A stretch of DNA of 64,000 bases, from assembly GCF_001703635.1 (NCBI RefSeq), contig NZ_LQZT01000004.1, positions 65,465-129,464 of the forward strand, written 5' to 3'. The notes below the pieces were generated by a model. It worked only from the letters and a program-made list of their open reading frames with translations, made no database searches and was not told the DNA's origin. The DNA comes from Parahoeflea olei. GTDB lineage: Bacteria; Pseudomonadota; Alphaproteobacteria; Rhizobiales; Rhizobiaceae. The position numbers and the translations under genes are program-made. Shown piece by piece: positions 40,173 through 49,315 of the stretch; the first letter of the stretch is position 1; every line of letters begins with the position of its first letter.

Positions 40173-41712
40173 CGGCACCCCGCTTTTCACCCAACTCGAT
40201 CTGAGTTTCGGCCCCGGGCGTACCGGCATCGTCGGCCGCAACGGCACCGGCAAGAGCACGCTTCTGCGCCTGATTGCAGGAGAACTGACCCCATCGGCTG
40301 GCCAGATCACGGCCACCGGAACATGCGCGCTGATGCGCCAGGAGGCGCTGGAGCGGCCCGGCGACACCATCGCCGACCTGTTTGGCGCGGCGTTTGCGCT
40401 CGACCTGATCGAGCGCGCCGGACGCGGCGAGGCGGCGGCCGGGGAACTCGCCGATGTAGACTGGACCCTGCCCGCCCGGATCGAGGCGGCCCTTGCCCGC
40501 AGCGGCCTCAGGGCCGGGCCGCGCACGCCCCTTGCCACCCTGTCGGGCGGCGAGCGCACCCGCGCAGCACTCGCCGGCCTGATCCTGGCCGAACCCGACA
40601 TCCTGCTCATGGACGAGCCGACCAACAATCTCGACCGCGACGGACGCCGCGCGGTGATCGAACTGGTGCGCACCTGGCGGGGCGGCGCGATCATCGTCAG
40701 CCATGATCGCGGGCTTCTCGAGGAGATGGACGCGATCGTCGAACTGACCACGCTCGGCGCCTCCAGATATGGCGGCAACTACACCGCCTACCGGGAGCAG
40801 AAGGCCGGCGAGCTCACGGCCGCGGCCGTGGACCTGGCCCACGCGGAAAAGGCCCGCGCCGAGGCTGCGCGACGGGCGCAGCAGGCCGCCGAGCGCAAGG
40901 CGCGAAAGGACAGCGCGGGCCGCAAGTCGCGGGCGAAGGCTGACCAGCCCAAGATGCTGCTGGATGCGGCCAAGGCCCGCGCGGAGGCGTCCGGCGGCGC
41001 CGGCAGCCGGTTGCGCGACGCCCGGCGCGAGGACGCCGAGCGTGCGCTGACCGCCGCCCGCGAGAAGGTCGAGGTGCTCGACCCGCTGCGCATGCAGGTG
41101 GCGCCGACCGGCCTTGCCTCCGGCAAGCTCGTGCTCAGCCTCGATCGGCTCACCGGCGGTCACGATCCGGACCACCCGGCAATCCGAAACCTGTCGCTGA
41201 CCGTCACCGGTCCCGAACGGATCGCCATCGCCGGCCCGAACGGCAGCGGCAAGACCACGCTGATCCGCCTGATCACCGGGCAGATCGAGCCGCTGGGCGG
41301 GCGGGTGCAGGTTCCCGCCACATGGGCCTTGCTCGACCAGCATGTCGATCTGCTCGACCGCGGCGCCACCCTGCGCGACAATTTCATGCGCCTCAATCCC
41401 GGCGCAACCGGACAGGGCGCGCATATGGCCCTTGCCCGATTCGGCTTTCGCGCGTGCGACGCCTTGCGCCCCGCCCGCGATCTCAGCGGTGGCGAAAGGC
41501 TGCGCGCCGGGCTTGCCTGTGTCCTCGGCGGCACCCCGCCGCCGCAGCTTATGATCCTCGACGAACCGACCAACCATCTCGATCTTGCGGGAATCGAGGC
41601 GCTCGAAGCCGCGCTGGCGGGCTATGACGGGGCCGTGCTGGCGGTCAGCCACGACCAGGCCTTCCTGGCCGCCTTGCAGCCCGACAGAATCCTGCATCTC
41701 GAAGAGCAGTGA
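40126..41712 (+). CDS. ABC-F family ATPase (duplicated nucleotide-binding domains)
   Basis: ABC-F proteins bind the ribosome and rescue or regulate translation, some giving antibiotic resistance. The 528-residue protein has no membrane segments and contains two ABC domains. Domain 1 has Walker [10 protein letters not shown] (37-45), signature LSGGERTR and Walker [12 protein letters not shown]. Domain 2 has Walker [10 protein letters not shown] (370-378), signature LSGGERLR and [13 protein letters not shown] charged, lysine/arginine-rich linker (about residues 225-310) joins them. Both sites look intact. It is divergent from ttcA and followed, on the other strand, by the rpsD terminator. Confidence 0.92.
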   Translation: MPSSISLSNLGWSTPDGTPLFTQLDLSFGPGRTGIVGRNGTGKSTLLRLIAGELTPSAGQITATGTCALMRQEALERPGDTIADLFGAAFALDLIERAGRGEAAAGELADVDWTLPARIEAALARSGLRAGPRTPLATLSGGERTRAALAGLILAEPDILLMDEPTNNLDRDGRRAVIELVRTWRGGAIIVSHDRGLLEEMDAIVELTTLGASRYGGNYTAYREQKAGELTAAAVDLAHAEKARAEAARRAQQAAERKARKDSAGRKSRAKADQPKMLLDAAKARAEASGGAGSRLRDARREDAERALTAAREKVEVLDPLRMQVAPTGLASGKLVLSLDRLTGGHDPDHPAIRNLSLTVTGPERIAIAGPNGSGKTTLIRLITGQIEPLGGRVQVPATWALLDQHVDLLDRGATLRDNFMRLNPGATGQGAHMALARFGFRACDALRPARDLSGGERLRAGLACVLGGTPPPQLMILDEPTNHLDLAGIEALEAALAGYDGAVLAVSHDQAFLAALQPDRILHLEEQ

Positions 41713-41755
41713 GAAGCATGGCGGGCCCCGGCTCTTGCCGCCCCGCCAACGCAAA

Positions 41756-41779
41756 AGGGCCGCCCCGAAGGGCGGCCCT
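41756..41779 (-). terminator. Rho-independent terminator of rpsD
   Basis: AGGGCCGCCC (41756-41765) and GGGCGGCCCT (41770-41779) form a perfect 10-bp stem. Read on the minus strand the loop is TTCG, giving a very stable C(UUCG)G tetraloop, and the stem is followed by TTTT. It lies 28 bp after the rpsD stop and could also slow transcription from the convergent ABC-F gene. Confidence 0.88.
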
Positions 41780-41806
41780 GAACTTGGAAATCCGGGTGGA
41801 AGCCGG

Positions 41807-42424
41807 TTAGCGCGAATAGAATTCGACGACCAGGTTCGGTTCCATGACGACGGCGTAGGGCACGTCGCTCAGCGTCGGGATGCGCACGAAGGTCGCGCTC
41901 ATCTTGTGATGATCAACTTCGATATATTCCGGCACGTCGCGCTCGGCGAGCTGCGAGGCTTCGATCACGAGAGCCAGCTGCTTGGACTTTTCCTTGACCG
42001 CGATCACGTCGCCGGCCTTGCAGCGGTACGAACCGATGTTGACGCGCTTGCCGTTGACGGTGACGTGGCCGTGGTTGACGAACTGACGGGCAGCGAAGAT
42101 GGTCGGCACGAACTTGGCGCGGTAGACGATGGCGTCCAGGCGCTGCTCGAGAAGGCCGATCAGGTTCTCGGGCGTATCGCCCTTCATCCGGTTGGCTTCG
42201 TCATAGGTCTTGCGGAACTGCTTTTCCGAAATGTCGCCGTAATAGCCCTTGAGCTTCTGCTTGGCGCGCAACTGCACGCCGAAGTCGGAGAGCTTGCCCT
42301 TGCGGCGCTGACCGTGCTGGCCGGGACCGTATTCGCGGCGGTTGACCGGGGACTTCGGACGGCCCCAGATGTTTTCGCCCATGCGGCGGTCGAGTTTGTA
42401 CTTGGACGATTCGCGCTTGCTCAT
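41807..42424 (-). CDS. rpsD: 30S ribosomal protein S4
   Basis: S4 nucleates assembly of the 30S body and binds 16S rRNA. The 205-residue protein has the opening [21 protein letters not shown]. The S4 RNA-binding domain follows, with [23 protein letters not shown] in two adjoining parts and [15 protein letters not shown]. Start at ATG 42424 behind AAAGGA. The frame extends further upstream but that part is leader. In most alphaproteobacteria rpsD is a single gene outside the main ribosomal operons, as here. Confidence 0.97.
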   Translation of the reverse strand: MSKRESSKYKLDRRMGENIWGRPKSPVNRREYGPGQHGQRRKGKLSDFGVQLRAKQKLKGYYGDISEKQFRKTYDEANRMKGDTPENLIGLLEQRLDAIVYRAKFVPTIFAARQFVNHGHVTVNGKRVNIGSYRCKAGDVIAVKEKSKQLALVIEASQLAERDVPEYIEVDHHKMSATFVRIPTLSDVPYAVVMEPNLVVEFYSR

Positions 42425-42732
42425 CGCATTTCCTTTCAAAAGGTTGCTCCGGCCTGTTGCCAAACCGGATGAAGGAAACGCGCCCTCCTCTGGCCCCCGT
42501 TTTCGGGACCTGACAGAACGGTTCACGCACGCATTGTGACAAACCGTCCACGGGACACGTAAGAAAACGCGGGAACCGATCGGCCCTCGCGCTGGCCGGG
42601 TGTCTAGAGCATCGGGCCGCAGCTGTCAACGCCGCCGTCCGCCTGTCGCCTCAAAGCTGCGGTAACGGCACCTATTCCCGTGGCCTGCGCGCTTCGTTAT
42701 AGCTTGGGTTCCCGCCAGAAGGATAGTTTTCC
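42425..42732. other. 308-bp divergent intergenic region between rpsD and pepT
   Basis: This holds the long leader of rpsD and the promoters of both genes. A 6-bp dyad ACGGTT (42518-42523) with AACCGT (42542-42547) lies about 95-120 bp upstream of rpsD. A TATAGC element in front of pepT could be its -10. I see no open reading frame or known riboswitch here. Autoregulation of S4 translation is possible but no S4-site structure is evident. Confidence 0.4.
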
Positions 42733-43965
42733 ATGACCGATACCGTTCTCGACCGTTTCCTGCGTTATGTCGTCATCGACACCCAGTCCGACGCCTCCTC
42801 CTCGACCCAGCCCTCGACCGCCAAGCAGAAGGATCTCGGCCGCCTGTTGGTGGACGAGCTGCTGGCGCTCGGGCTCAAGGACGCGCATATGGACGAGCAC
42901 GGCAACATCTACGCGACCGTGCCGGCCAACACCGACAAGGACGTGCCGGTGATCTGCTTCTGCTCGCACATGGACACCGCGCCGGATTTCACCGGTACCA
43001 ATGTCCGCCCGCAGGTGCTCAGGAACTACCAGGGCGGCGACATCACGCTGCCGGGCGACCCGAGTCGCATCATCAGGATGAGCGAGCATCCCGATCTCGC
43101 CAACCAGATGGGCCATGACATCGTCACCACCGACGGCACCACGCTTCTGGGCGCCGACGACAAGGCGGGCATTGCCGAAATCGTGAGTGCCGCCGCCACG
43201 CTTCTCGCCACTCCCGAGATCCGCCACGGCGCGATCCGGCTCCTGTTCACCACCGACGAGGAGATCGGCCGCGGCGCCGACAAGGTCGACCTCGACAAGC
43301 TCGGCGCCGCCTTCGGCTACACCCTCGATGGCGGCGTGATCGGCGAGGTCGAGGACGAAACCTTCTCCGCCGACGGCGTCGAAATCGAGATTGTCGGCGT
43401 CGCCCAGCATCCGGGCACCTCCAAGGGCGTGATGGAGAACGCGATCAAGATCGCGGCCGACATCGTCGCGCGTCTGCCCAGGGACCTTGCACCGGAGAGC
43501 ACCGAAGGCCGCGAAGGCTTCATCCACCCGACCGGCATCTCCGGCACCATGGACCGGGCGCGGCTCGGCTTCATCATCCGCGATTTCGTCAACGAAGGCC
43601 TCACCGAAAAGGAAGACCTGCTCAAGACCATCGCCGAGGACGTGATGACCGCCTATCCCGGCTCGACCATGCGCTTTGCCGTGACCGAGCAGTACCGCAA
43701 CATGAAGGAAGTGCTCGACCGCCACCCGGAGGTGATGGACAATCTCATGGAAGCCGTGCGCCGCGTCGGGCTCGAGCCGGTCACGCATTCGATCCGCGGC
43801 GGCACCGACGGCTCACGCCTGTCCTTCATGGGCCTGCCCTGCCCCAACATCTACACCGGCGGCCATTCCTACCACTCGCCGCTCGAATGGATCAGCGTCC
43901 AGGACATGGAAAAATCCGTGGCCACCATCGTCGAACTGGCAAAGGTCTGGGAAGAGCGGGCGTGA
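42733..43965 (+). CDS. pepT: peptidase T (tripeptide aminopeptidase)
   Basis: A zinc metallopeptidase of the M20 family that removes the N-terminal residue of tripeptides in the cytoplasm. The 410-residue protein shows the metal-binding HMDTAPD (H79, D81), LGADDKAGIAEI, TTDEEIGRGAD with the catalytic glutamate, and HSIRGGTDGSRLSFMG. The length matches E. coli PepT. AAGGA precedes the start. It is divergent from rpsD. Confidence 0.95.
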   Translation: MTDTVLDRFLRYVVIDTQSDASSSTQPSTAKQKDLGRLLVDELLALGLKDAHMDEHGNIYATVPANTDKDVPVICFCSHMDTAPDFTGTNVRPQVLRNYQGGDITLPGDPSRIIRMSEHPDLANQMGHDIVTTDGTTLLGADDKAGIAEIVSAAATLLATPEIRHGAIRLLFTTDEEIGRGADKVDLDKLGAAFGYTLDGGVIGEVEDETFSADGVEIEIVGVAQHPGTSKGVMENAIKIAADIVARLPRDLAPESTEGREGFIHPTGISGTMDRARLGFIIRDFVNEGLTEKEDLLKTIAEDVMTAYPGSTMRFAVTEQYRNMKEVLDRHPEVMDNLMEAVRRVGLEPVTHSIRGGTDGSRLSFMGLPCPNIYTGGHSYHSPLEWISVQDMEKSVATIVELAKVWEERA

Positions 43966-44339
43966 GCCGGACCGCCCAGAACCAAGCCCAAATGAGGAAC
44001 TAGTCGACATGGCCTGCTGCAGCTTACGCATTCTCCCCTCTAGTATAGCGCACCAGGTGTTGATGCCGAGGACCGGATAAACCTTCTTCTCGGCCCTATA
44101 AGCTGACTGCCCCAATTTACGGCAGGATTATGCGGCGCCGGCTGAGGCCTTGATACCACAACAGTCAGAAAGACACCCACGTCCTGCGACCGCGTGCCAC
44201 GCCCAAGCGCCCGCCCGGCAACTTGGATTTCATGTAAAAAAAGGCAAATATACTCACGTCAACCTGAGGATGCTCTCCTGCAATCGTACTTTCCAAGAAA
44301 GACGATTGCGTATTATTCCAACAGGGAGGCTTGAACACC
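43966..44339. other. 374-bp A+T-richer intergenic region with a 12-bp hairpin
   Basis: The stretch is visibly richer in A and T than its neighbours and contains no convincing gene. At 44281-44308, CAATCGT plus CTTTC pairs with GAAAG plus ACGATTG around a CAA loop, with one bulged A. It lies about 30 bp upstream of the exported-protein gene. It could be an operator or leader hairpin. No insertion-sequence ends or target repeats were seen. Confidence 0.4.
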
Positions 44340-45101
44340 ATGACAAAACCTGTTTCAGGAAGGCGACTGCGCGATCTGTTTGCGGCGACGATACTTGGTG
44401 CCGCATTTCTGGCCGGCGGCACGTTCGCAGCCAACGAGCCGGCGTTTTCACAAGAATCTCAAACTGTCCAGGGCGTCACTCCTTGGCAGGCACAGCGGGA
44501 GATCCAAGACTTCATTGATAGGTTCGTCGATGCGCAGAAATCCTTCGGACGGAGCAAGCTGGGCAGCAATGATTTCTCGGTGCGGACCAAGGTCGAGGGG
44601 CTCACACGCGTCTACAATGAGGAACTGGGCGCGATATGGGTCGCTCAATTCTCAGGCGCAATCCTGCCTGCCGTCTACAATTCAGACGCCGAGCAAGGCT
44701 ATGCACACGGTATCCTGAAGATCTATTTTGACAAGACCAATGGCATCCAGGTGGTGGTGAACGAAGGTCAAGGCCTCTGGCAGATGCAGCAGAAGACGGG
44801 GATCCTGTATGAGGATCTGCCCGAATATCCAGGATCCTGGAAAGAGTGGGGCGGGCCAGGCGAAGAGCCCGAACCCGTCGCCGAAACAGCCGCACCAGCT
44901 TCGTCTCCGAGCCAGCCGAACCAGTTGTCTCCGAGCGGCCATTCAGGGGATCAGAGCATGACCGAATTGGGCAGCCGCGTGAAGGAACTGGGGGCCAGAC
45001 TTGATGAACTTAAGCGATCGGGTGGCGACAGTTCTGAGATTCAGGCGGTGTACGAGGCCTGGCTAGCCGCCAAAAGGGAATACATGGAAGCTGCGCAGTA
45101 A
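44340..45101 (+). CDS. predicted exported protein of unknown function
   Basis: A 253-residue protein with a signal peptide (basic start, hydrophobic LFAATILGAAFLAGGTFA), a central domain of about 130 residues with segments EELGAIWVAQFSGAILPAVY and KIYFDKTNGIQVVVNEGQGLW, a Pro/Glu/Ser-rich linker, and a C-terminal coiled coil (about residues 205-253). I do not recognise a family. ATG 44340 is preceded by AGGGAGG; the TTG at 44331 is too close to it. Codon use looks less G+C-biased than in neighbours, suggesting acquisition, which is inference. Confidence 0.68.
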   Translation: MTKPVSGRRLRDLFAATILGAAFLAGGTFAANEPAFSQESQTVQGVTPWQAQREIQDFIDRFVDAQKSFGRSKLGSNDFSVRTKVEGLTRVYNEELGAIWVAQFSGAILPAVYNSDAEQGYAHGILKIYFDKTNGIQVVVNEGQGLWQMQQKTGILYEDLPEYPGSWKEWGGPGEEPEPVAETAAPASSPSQPNQLSPSGHSGDQSMTELGSRVKELGARLDELKRSGGDSSEIQAVYEAWLAAKREYMEAAQ

Positions 45102-45264
45102 CGCCATGCAAGGACATCAACCGATCTCAATGAGGATCGCGCCTCCACCCGGTGTTCATGATCGGGTGCGTCGCCGCTACGCGCGCAGCCTGGCCGCATC
45201 ATCCCTTCTGCAACAGGACGATGGGACCGCACCGGCAGAGCGCTGGCGCAGTCCCGCCAGGCCG

Positions 45265-45429
45265 TCAGATTCGTCCCATGAGCACGAGAACGAGCAGCAC
45301 GATGACAAGAAGGCCGAGCACGCCGACGCCGCCGTGTCCGAAGCCGTAGCCGTAGCCTCCGAAGCGGCCGCTGAAGCCGCCAAGCAGCGCGATGATAAGG
45401 ATGATGAGCAGAATGGTGCCGAGCGTCAT
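45265..45429 (-). CDS. DUF3309 small membrane protein
   Basis: A 54-residue protein, too short for most gene callers to weigh well. It has the DUF3309 pattern: MTLGTILLIILIIALLGG, a Gly/Tyr/Phe-rich turn (GRFGGYGYGFGHGG), and a second hydrophobic run ending LMGRI. AGGAG lies 8 bp before the start. Two short membrane spans are predicted. The family is frequent in rhizobia; function unknown. The following gap, 45430-45718, shows nothing else. Confidence 0.82.
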   Translation of the reverse strand: MTLGTILLIILIIALLGGFSGRFGGYGYGFGHGGVGVLGLLVIVLLVLVLMGRI

Positions 45430-45718
45430 GCGATTTTCTCCTGTGCGTGGCGCCGACCTCGACAAGAACTGGGGCCAGGACCCGGATCGGCACGTCTCAA
45501 CGCGGGCAGGTTTGAATGGTTCCCTTGCGCGTCGATCCCGACTTGCGAAAGCCGCCTTGTGAGTGCCGCCGGCGACCGGCGCTTGCCGGCCTCTGCGTTG
45601 GACTGACGGATCGGGGCACCGACGGCTTGCAGCATCCCCCGCTGACGCGGTGATTGCGACCGGACAGAAAGCCTTCAGGCCGCTTCTGCAGGCCAGCCAG
45701 TGGCGCCCGGCGGCAGCG

Positions 45719-46510
45719 CTACAGACCGACCTCGCCATCCTCGCCGAGCGCGTCGGCGATGAAGCGGTCGGGATCGGACGTAAATGTCCAATAGAGCCTG
45801 AAATGCTCCGTGTCCTGGTAGTTCACCTCGTCGATGCCGTGCCGGGTGATCTCGAGCAGGCGGGCCCCGGGCAAGGCCATCAGGATCGGCGAATGGGTCG
45901 CCATGATGACCTGCGCCGCGGCGCGCTCCTGGATGCCGTGCAGGATGCGCAGCAGCTCCAGCTGCCGCTTGGGCGACAGGGCGCTTTCCGGCTCATCCAT
46001 GAAATAGATGCCCTGCCGCGACATCCGCTCCTCGAAAAACCGGACGAACCCCTCCCCGTGGCTCCAGGACAGGAAATCCGGGGGCGGCCCGGACATCGGG
46101 TCATCGAGCGCGGCGACATCCAGATACCGGGCGACGGAAAAGAACGTCTCGGCCTTGAAGAACCAGCCGGTGGTCACCTTTGGCAGCCAGGCGCCGCGCA
46201 GCACGTCGGCCAATGCCGCGCCGCTTCTGTCGAGCGCCCGCTCGTGATCGACAGGGCGGTAGCCCTTGCCGCCACCGGCTTCGTCGAAGCCGCAGAGCGC
46301 AGCGATCGCCTCCACCAGGGTTGATTTTCCCGTGCCGTTTTCGCCGATGAGAATGGTGACCGGGGTGGAAAAGCGAAGATCGAAGCTGTCGTCGCGCAAC
46401 CAGGGCAGATCGAACGGATAGCCGGTCTTGCCCGCGATCTTGTCCTCGACAAGCGTCAACCGCTTCAGAAATGGCGCCGGCAGCCGGGTCTGTCGTTTGT
46501 CGCGGGCCAA
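45719..46510 (-). CDS. AAA family ATPase (ABC/SMC-like head)
   Basis: A 263-residue soluble ATPase with Walker A GENGTGKST (56-64), an ABC-type signature-like SHGEGF (150-155), Walker B IYFMDEPESALSP with D172/E173, and a switch histidine H206 in ATHSPIL. This is the layout of stand-alone ABC-type AAA ATPases of unknown role, related to RecF/OLD-like heads but without a coiled-coil arm or nuclease domain. It follows the HerA-like gene by 30 bp on the same strand and may form an operon with it. Confidence 0.82.
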   Translation of the reverse strand: MARDKRQTRLPAPFLKRLTLVEDKIAGKTGYPFDLPWLRDDSFDLRFSTPVTILIGENGTGKSTLVEAIAALCGFDEAGGGKGYRPVDHERALDRSGAALADVLRGAWLPKVTTGWFFKAETFFSVARYLDVAALDDPMSGPPPDFLSWSHGEGFVRFFEERMSRQGIYFMDEPESALSPKRQLELLRILHGIQERAAAQVIMATHSPILMALPGARLLEITRHGIDEVNYQDTEHFRLYWTFTSDPDRFIADALGEDGEVGL

Positions 46511-46540
46511 TCGCTCACCCTCAAGCCTGGAAGCCGGACG

Positions 46541-48145
46541 TTACTCCGCGGCTTCCGCATTCCCGGCCTCGTCGTCCGGCGCATCCGCGGCGCCCGGCGC
46601 GGTTTCGGCCTGCAAGTCTGGAAGGCCGACGATGCGTTTTCCGGAATGGTCGGCATGGACGATGATCAGGCCCTGCTCCTCGAAATAGCCGAGCAGCCGA
46701 CGTGCGCGCCGGGCCGAGTGGGTGCCATAGGCGCGGGCGATGCGCGCGTCCGACGGACAGGGCTCGCCCTTGATCGCGGCATGCGCGAGCATCAGGAACA
46801 CGCCCTGCAGGTCTTCCGTGACGGTGGCCGAGAGCGTGAGCGCCGTGGCCCAGACCTCGGTTTCCGCGGTTTCGGCATCGACCCCGGAGCGGGCGATGGC
46901 CACGCGGCGGCGGAATTCGCCAAGCGGCATCGGTGAGCCCGGCACGCGCCGCATCCTCAGCCGCACCATGAAATCCTGGTAGAGCGCCGCATCGGTGCGG
47001 TAGCCCGATTGCGGATCGGCGAGAATTTCGGTCAACACCGCGTCCACCCGCCGCTCGCGCTCGTCCGCATCCATTTCGGGCGCCGAGGCGTCGCGGCCGG
47101 GCCGCGGTGACGGCTGGTCGCTCAGGGGCGTGGCGCGGGACAGTTCCGCCAAAATGTCGGTGGTGGGACGCGGCGCCGGCCGTACCCGGCGCTGGGCCAG
47201 ACGCGTGAGTTCCTCCGGATCCGGCGTGAAGATCAGGTCCTTGAGATCCTCCACATCGGCGGGCGCTTCGGGCATCGGCATCAGCTTCGGGCTCGAGGAC
47301 CGTGCCTGCGTCTCGACCGCGCCGATGGCGATCGGCAGCGGCCGCCGCGACAGCGCCGGGCCAAGACCCACGAAATTGCCGCGCTGGAGATCGCGGAACA
47401 TTTCCGCCTGGCGCCGGTCCATGCCCAGGAGATCGGCCGCACGCGCCATGTCGATGTCGAGAAAGGTGCGGCCCATCAGGAAGTTCGAGGCTTCCGCGGC
47501 CACGTTCTTGGCGAGCTTGGCAAGCCGCTGGGTGGCGATCACGCCGGCGAGCCCGCGCTTTCTGCCACGGCACATCAGGTTGGTCATCGCGCCGAGCGAC
47601 ATCTTGCGCGCGTCTTCCGAGACGTCGCCGCCGGCCGCGGGCGCGAACATCTGCGCCTCGTCCACCACCACCAGCACCGGATACCAGTGCGCATGCTCGG
47701 CATCGAACATCGCGTTCAGGAAAATCGCCGCAGCCCGCATCTGCTGCTCGACTTCCAGGCCTTCGAGCGAGAGCACGCAGGAGACGCGGTGCTTGCGGAT
47801 GCGGCTGGCGATGCCGGCGATCTCGCCTTCGCTGCGCTCGCCCTCGACCACCAGATGACCGTATTTCTCCGACAGCGTGACGAAGTCGCCCTCGGGATCG
47901 ATGATCACCTGCTGCACCCACTGCGCCGATTGTTCGAGCAGGCGGCGAAGCAGATGCGACTTGCCGGAGCCGGAATTGCCCTGCACCAGAAGACGGGTGG
48001 CGAGCAGTTCCTCGATGTCGAGCTTGGCCGGCTGTCCGCTGGTCAGGCTTCCCATGTCAATTCCGACCTTCACTCCGGCTTCACTCCCAAGATTGAACGC
48101 GGGACGGCCCGCAACCGGGTCGCCCATAAAAATCGGCCACCGCAC
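46541..48145 (-). CDS. HerA-like (DUF87-type) hexameric ATPase
   Basis: A 534-residue FtsK/HerA-type ATPase with Walker A GNSGSGKS (about 56-63) inside the family context LLATRLLVQGNSGSGKSHLLR, Walker B LVVVDEAQMF, and the arginine-containing SNFLMGRTFLDID region. A C-terminal third of about 200 residues is winged-helix-like. Proteins of this kind pump or remodel DNA. Its function in rhizobia is unknown. The start could be GTG 48145 or ATG 48127, since neither has a good ribosome site. It is upstream of the AAA ATPase gene. Confidence 0.8.
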   Translation of the reverse strand: MRWPIFMGDPVAGRPAFNLGSEAGVKVGIDMGSLTSGQPAKLDIEELLATRLLVQGNSGSGKSHLLRRLLEQSAQWVQQVIIDPEGDFVTLSEKYGHLVVEGERSEGEIAGIASRIRKHRVSCVLSLEGLEVEQQMRAAAIFLNAMFDAEHAHWYPVLVVVDEAQMFAPAAGGDVSEDARKMSLGAMTNLMCRGRKRGLAGVIATQRLAKLAKNVAAEASNFLMGRTFLDIDMARAADLLGMDRRQAEMFRDLQRGNFVGLGPALSRRPLPIAIGAVETQARSSSPKLMPMPEAPADVEDLKDLIFTPDPEELTRLAQRRVRPAPRPTTDILAELSRATPLSDQPSPRPGRDASAPEMDADERERRVDAVLTEILADPQSGYRTDAALYQDFMVRLRMRRVPGSPMPLGEFRRRVAIARSGVDAETAETEVWATALTLSATVTEDLQGVFLMLAHAAIKGEPCPSDARIARAYGTHSARRARRLLGYFEEQGLIIVHADHSGKRIVGLPDLQAETAPGAADAPDDEAGNAEAAE

Positions 48146-48222
48146 TCCCTAGCAGAAATTATCCGCCACGATTGCGGCGATCCGGGAAATACACAGAAAT
48201 TCGAGGAATTTCGAGGGGTCGT

Positions 48223-48474
48223 CTAGGAGAAGAACCAGCGGCTGGCTTCCCGCCGCGCCTCCCGGCGGCTGACGCCGATATCCTTGAGCAGGTGGTCATC
48301 AAGTTCACCGAGATGCAGCCGTTGCCGCCGCCGGTCGCAGGCGCGGGCCAACCACCGTCCGAGCGACCATACCACACGTGCCCCCGCAGCAAAGCCCGCC
48401 TCCGGCCTGGCGGCGCCCTCCTGGCTCGTCTGCTGGCACAGGGGCAATGCGGTGGGTCGGGTCTCGCTGGTCAT
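48223..48474 (-). CDS. DUF1127 protein
   Basis: An 83-residue protein whose C-terminal half is a DUF1127 domain: RRRQRLHLGELDDHLLKDIGVSRREA. These small arginine-rich proteins are typical of alphaproteobacteria, and some bind RNA and affect carbon and phosphate metabolism. The N-terminal 35 residues are unusual in length and Ala/Gly-rich. It lies divergent from the ArsR-type regulator with about 115 bp between starts. Confidence 0.86.
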   Translation of the reverse strand: MTSETRPTALPLCQQTSQEGAARPEAGFAAGARVVWSLGRWLARACDRRRQRLHLGELDDHLLKDIGVSRREARREASRWFFS

Positions 48475-48589
48475 GATGTCGCTCCGTTGGCTGAAGCGAC
48501 CACCTAGCCCGGCGCATGCGGGCGATGCTTCGGCCGTGGCCGAAGCATCGGAGGATGACGCGGCAAGCTGCAGCCGCTAGGGTCCGGGC

Positions 48590-49306
48590 ATGACAAACCA
48601 GGCAAGCGCAACCACGATAGCCGCCATCGCCGCCCTGATCGGCGACATGGCCCGGGCCAACATCCTTTCGGCGCTGATGAGCGGCAAGGCGCTCACGGCG
48701 ACGGAACTCGCCCATCACGCGGGCGTCAGCGCCCCGACCGCCAGCGCCCATCTCGCGCGGCTGGTCGACGGCCATCTGATCGCAGTCGAGAAACAGGGCC
48801 GCCACCGCTATTACCGGATCGCATCGTCTGCGGTCGCCGACGCCTTCGAAAGCCTGTCCCATCTCGCAGCCATCGGCCCGAAACGTCACCGGCCCACCGG
48901 CCCGCGCGACCTCGCCATGCGCCAGGCCCGCACCTGCTACGACCACATGGCAGGGCGACTGGCCGTTGCCATGACCGATGCGCTGATCGCGCGCGGGCTG
49001 ATCGTGGTCGAGGACCGCTCCGGCCTCGTCACCAATGACGGCCGGCGGTTTTTCGCCGATTTCGGCATCGAGCTCGATCCGAAGCCGAAATCCGCCCGGC
49101 CGCTCTGCCGCACCTGCCTCGACTGGAGCGAACGGCGCATGCATCTGGGCGGCCGGCTCGGCGCGCAGTTGCTCGACCAGTCCCTCAAACGACACTGGGT
49201 CCGCCCGTTGACCGACAGCCGCGCGCTCGGCATCACCCGCGACGGCGAGCGCGGCTTTCACGAAACCTTCGGCCTTCCGCTGGATCTGCTGGCGCCGCCG
49301 CGTTGA
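48590..49306 (+). CDS. ArsR/SmtB-type winged-helix regulator with a long C-terminal domain
   Basis: The first 90 residues are an ArsR winged helix: ANILSALMSGKALTATELAHHAGVSAPTASAHLARL and GRHRYYRIA, given here in parts. The remaining 145 residues contain a conserved cysteine-rich spot ARPLCRTCLDWSERR, which could bind metal or sense redox. The 238-residue length exceeds classic ArsR proteins. Targets are unknown; the divergent DUF1127 gene is the nearest candidate. Confidence 0.84.
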   Translation: MTNQASATTIAAIAALIGDMARANILSALMSGKALTATELAHHAGVSAPTASAHLARLVDGHLIAVEKQGRHRYYRIASSAVADAFESLSHLAAIGPKRHRPTGPRDLAMRQARTCYDHMAGRLAVAMTDALIARGLIVVEDRSGLVTNDGRRFFADFGIELDPKPKSARPLCRTCLDWSERRMHLGGRLGAQLLDQSLKRHWVRPLTDSRALGITRDGERGFHETFGLPLDLLAPPR

Positions 49307-49315
49307 TTGCCGGCC

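Noticed and set aside
44150..44518. 122-codon frame in the A+T-rich gap running into the exported-protein gene
   Set aside because: No ribosome site, frame crosses the strong start of the real gene, no recognisable sequence.
45106..45606. 166-codon plus-strand frame over the DUF3309 gene
   Set aside because: No start site or homology; the minus-strand DUF3309 frame with AGGAG explains the region.
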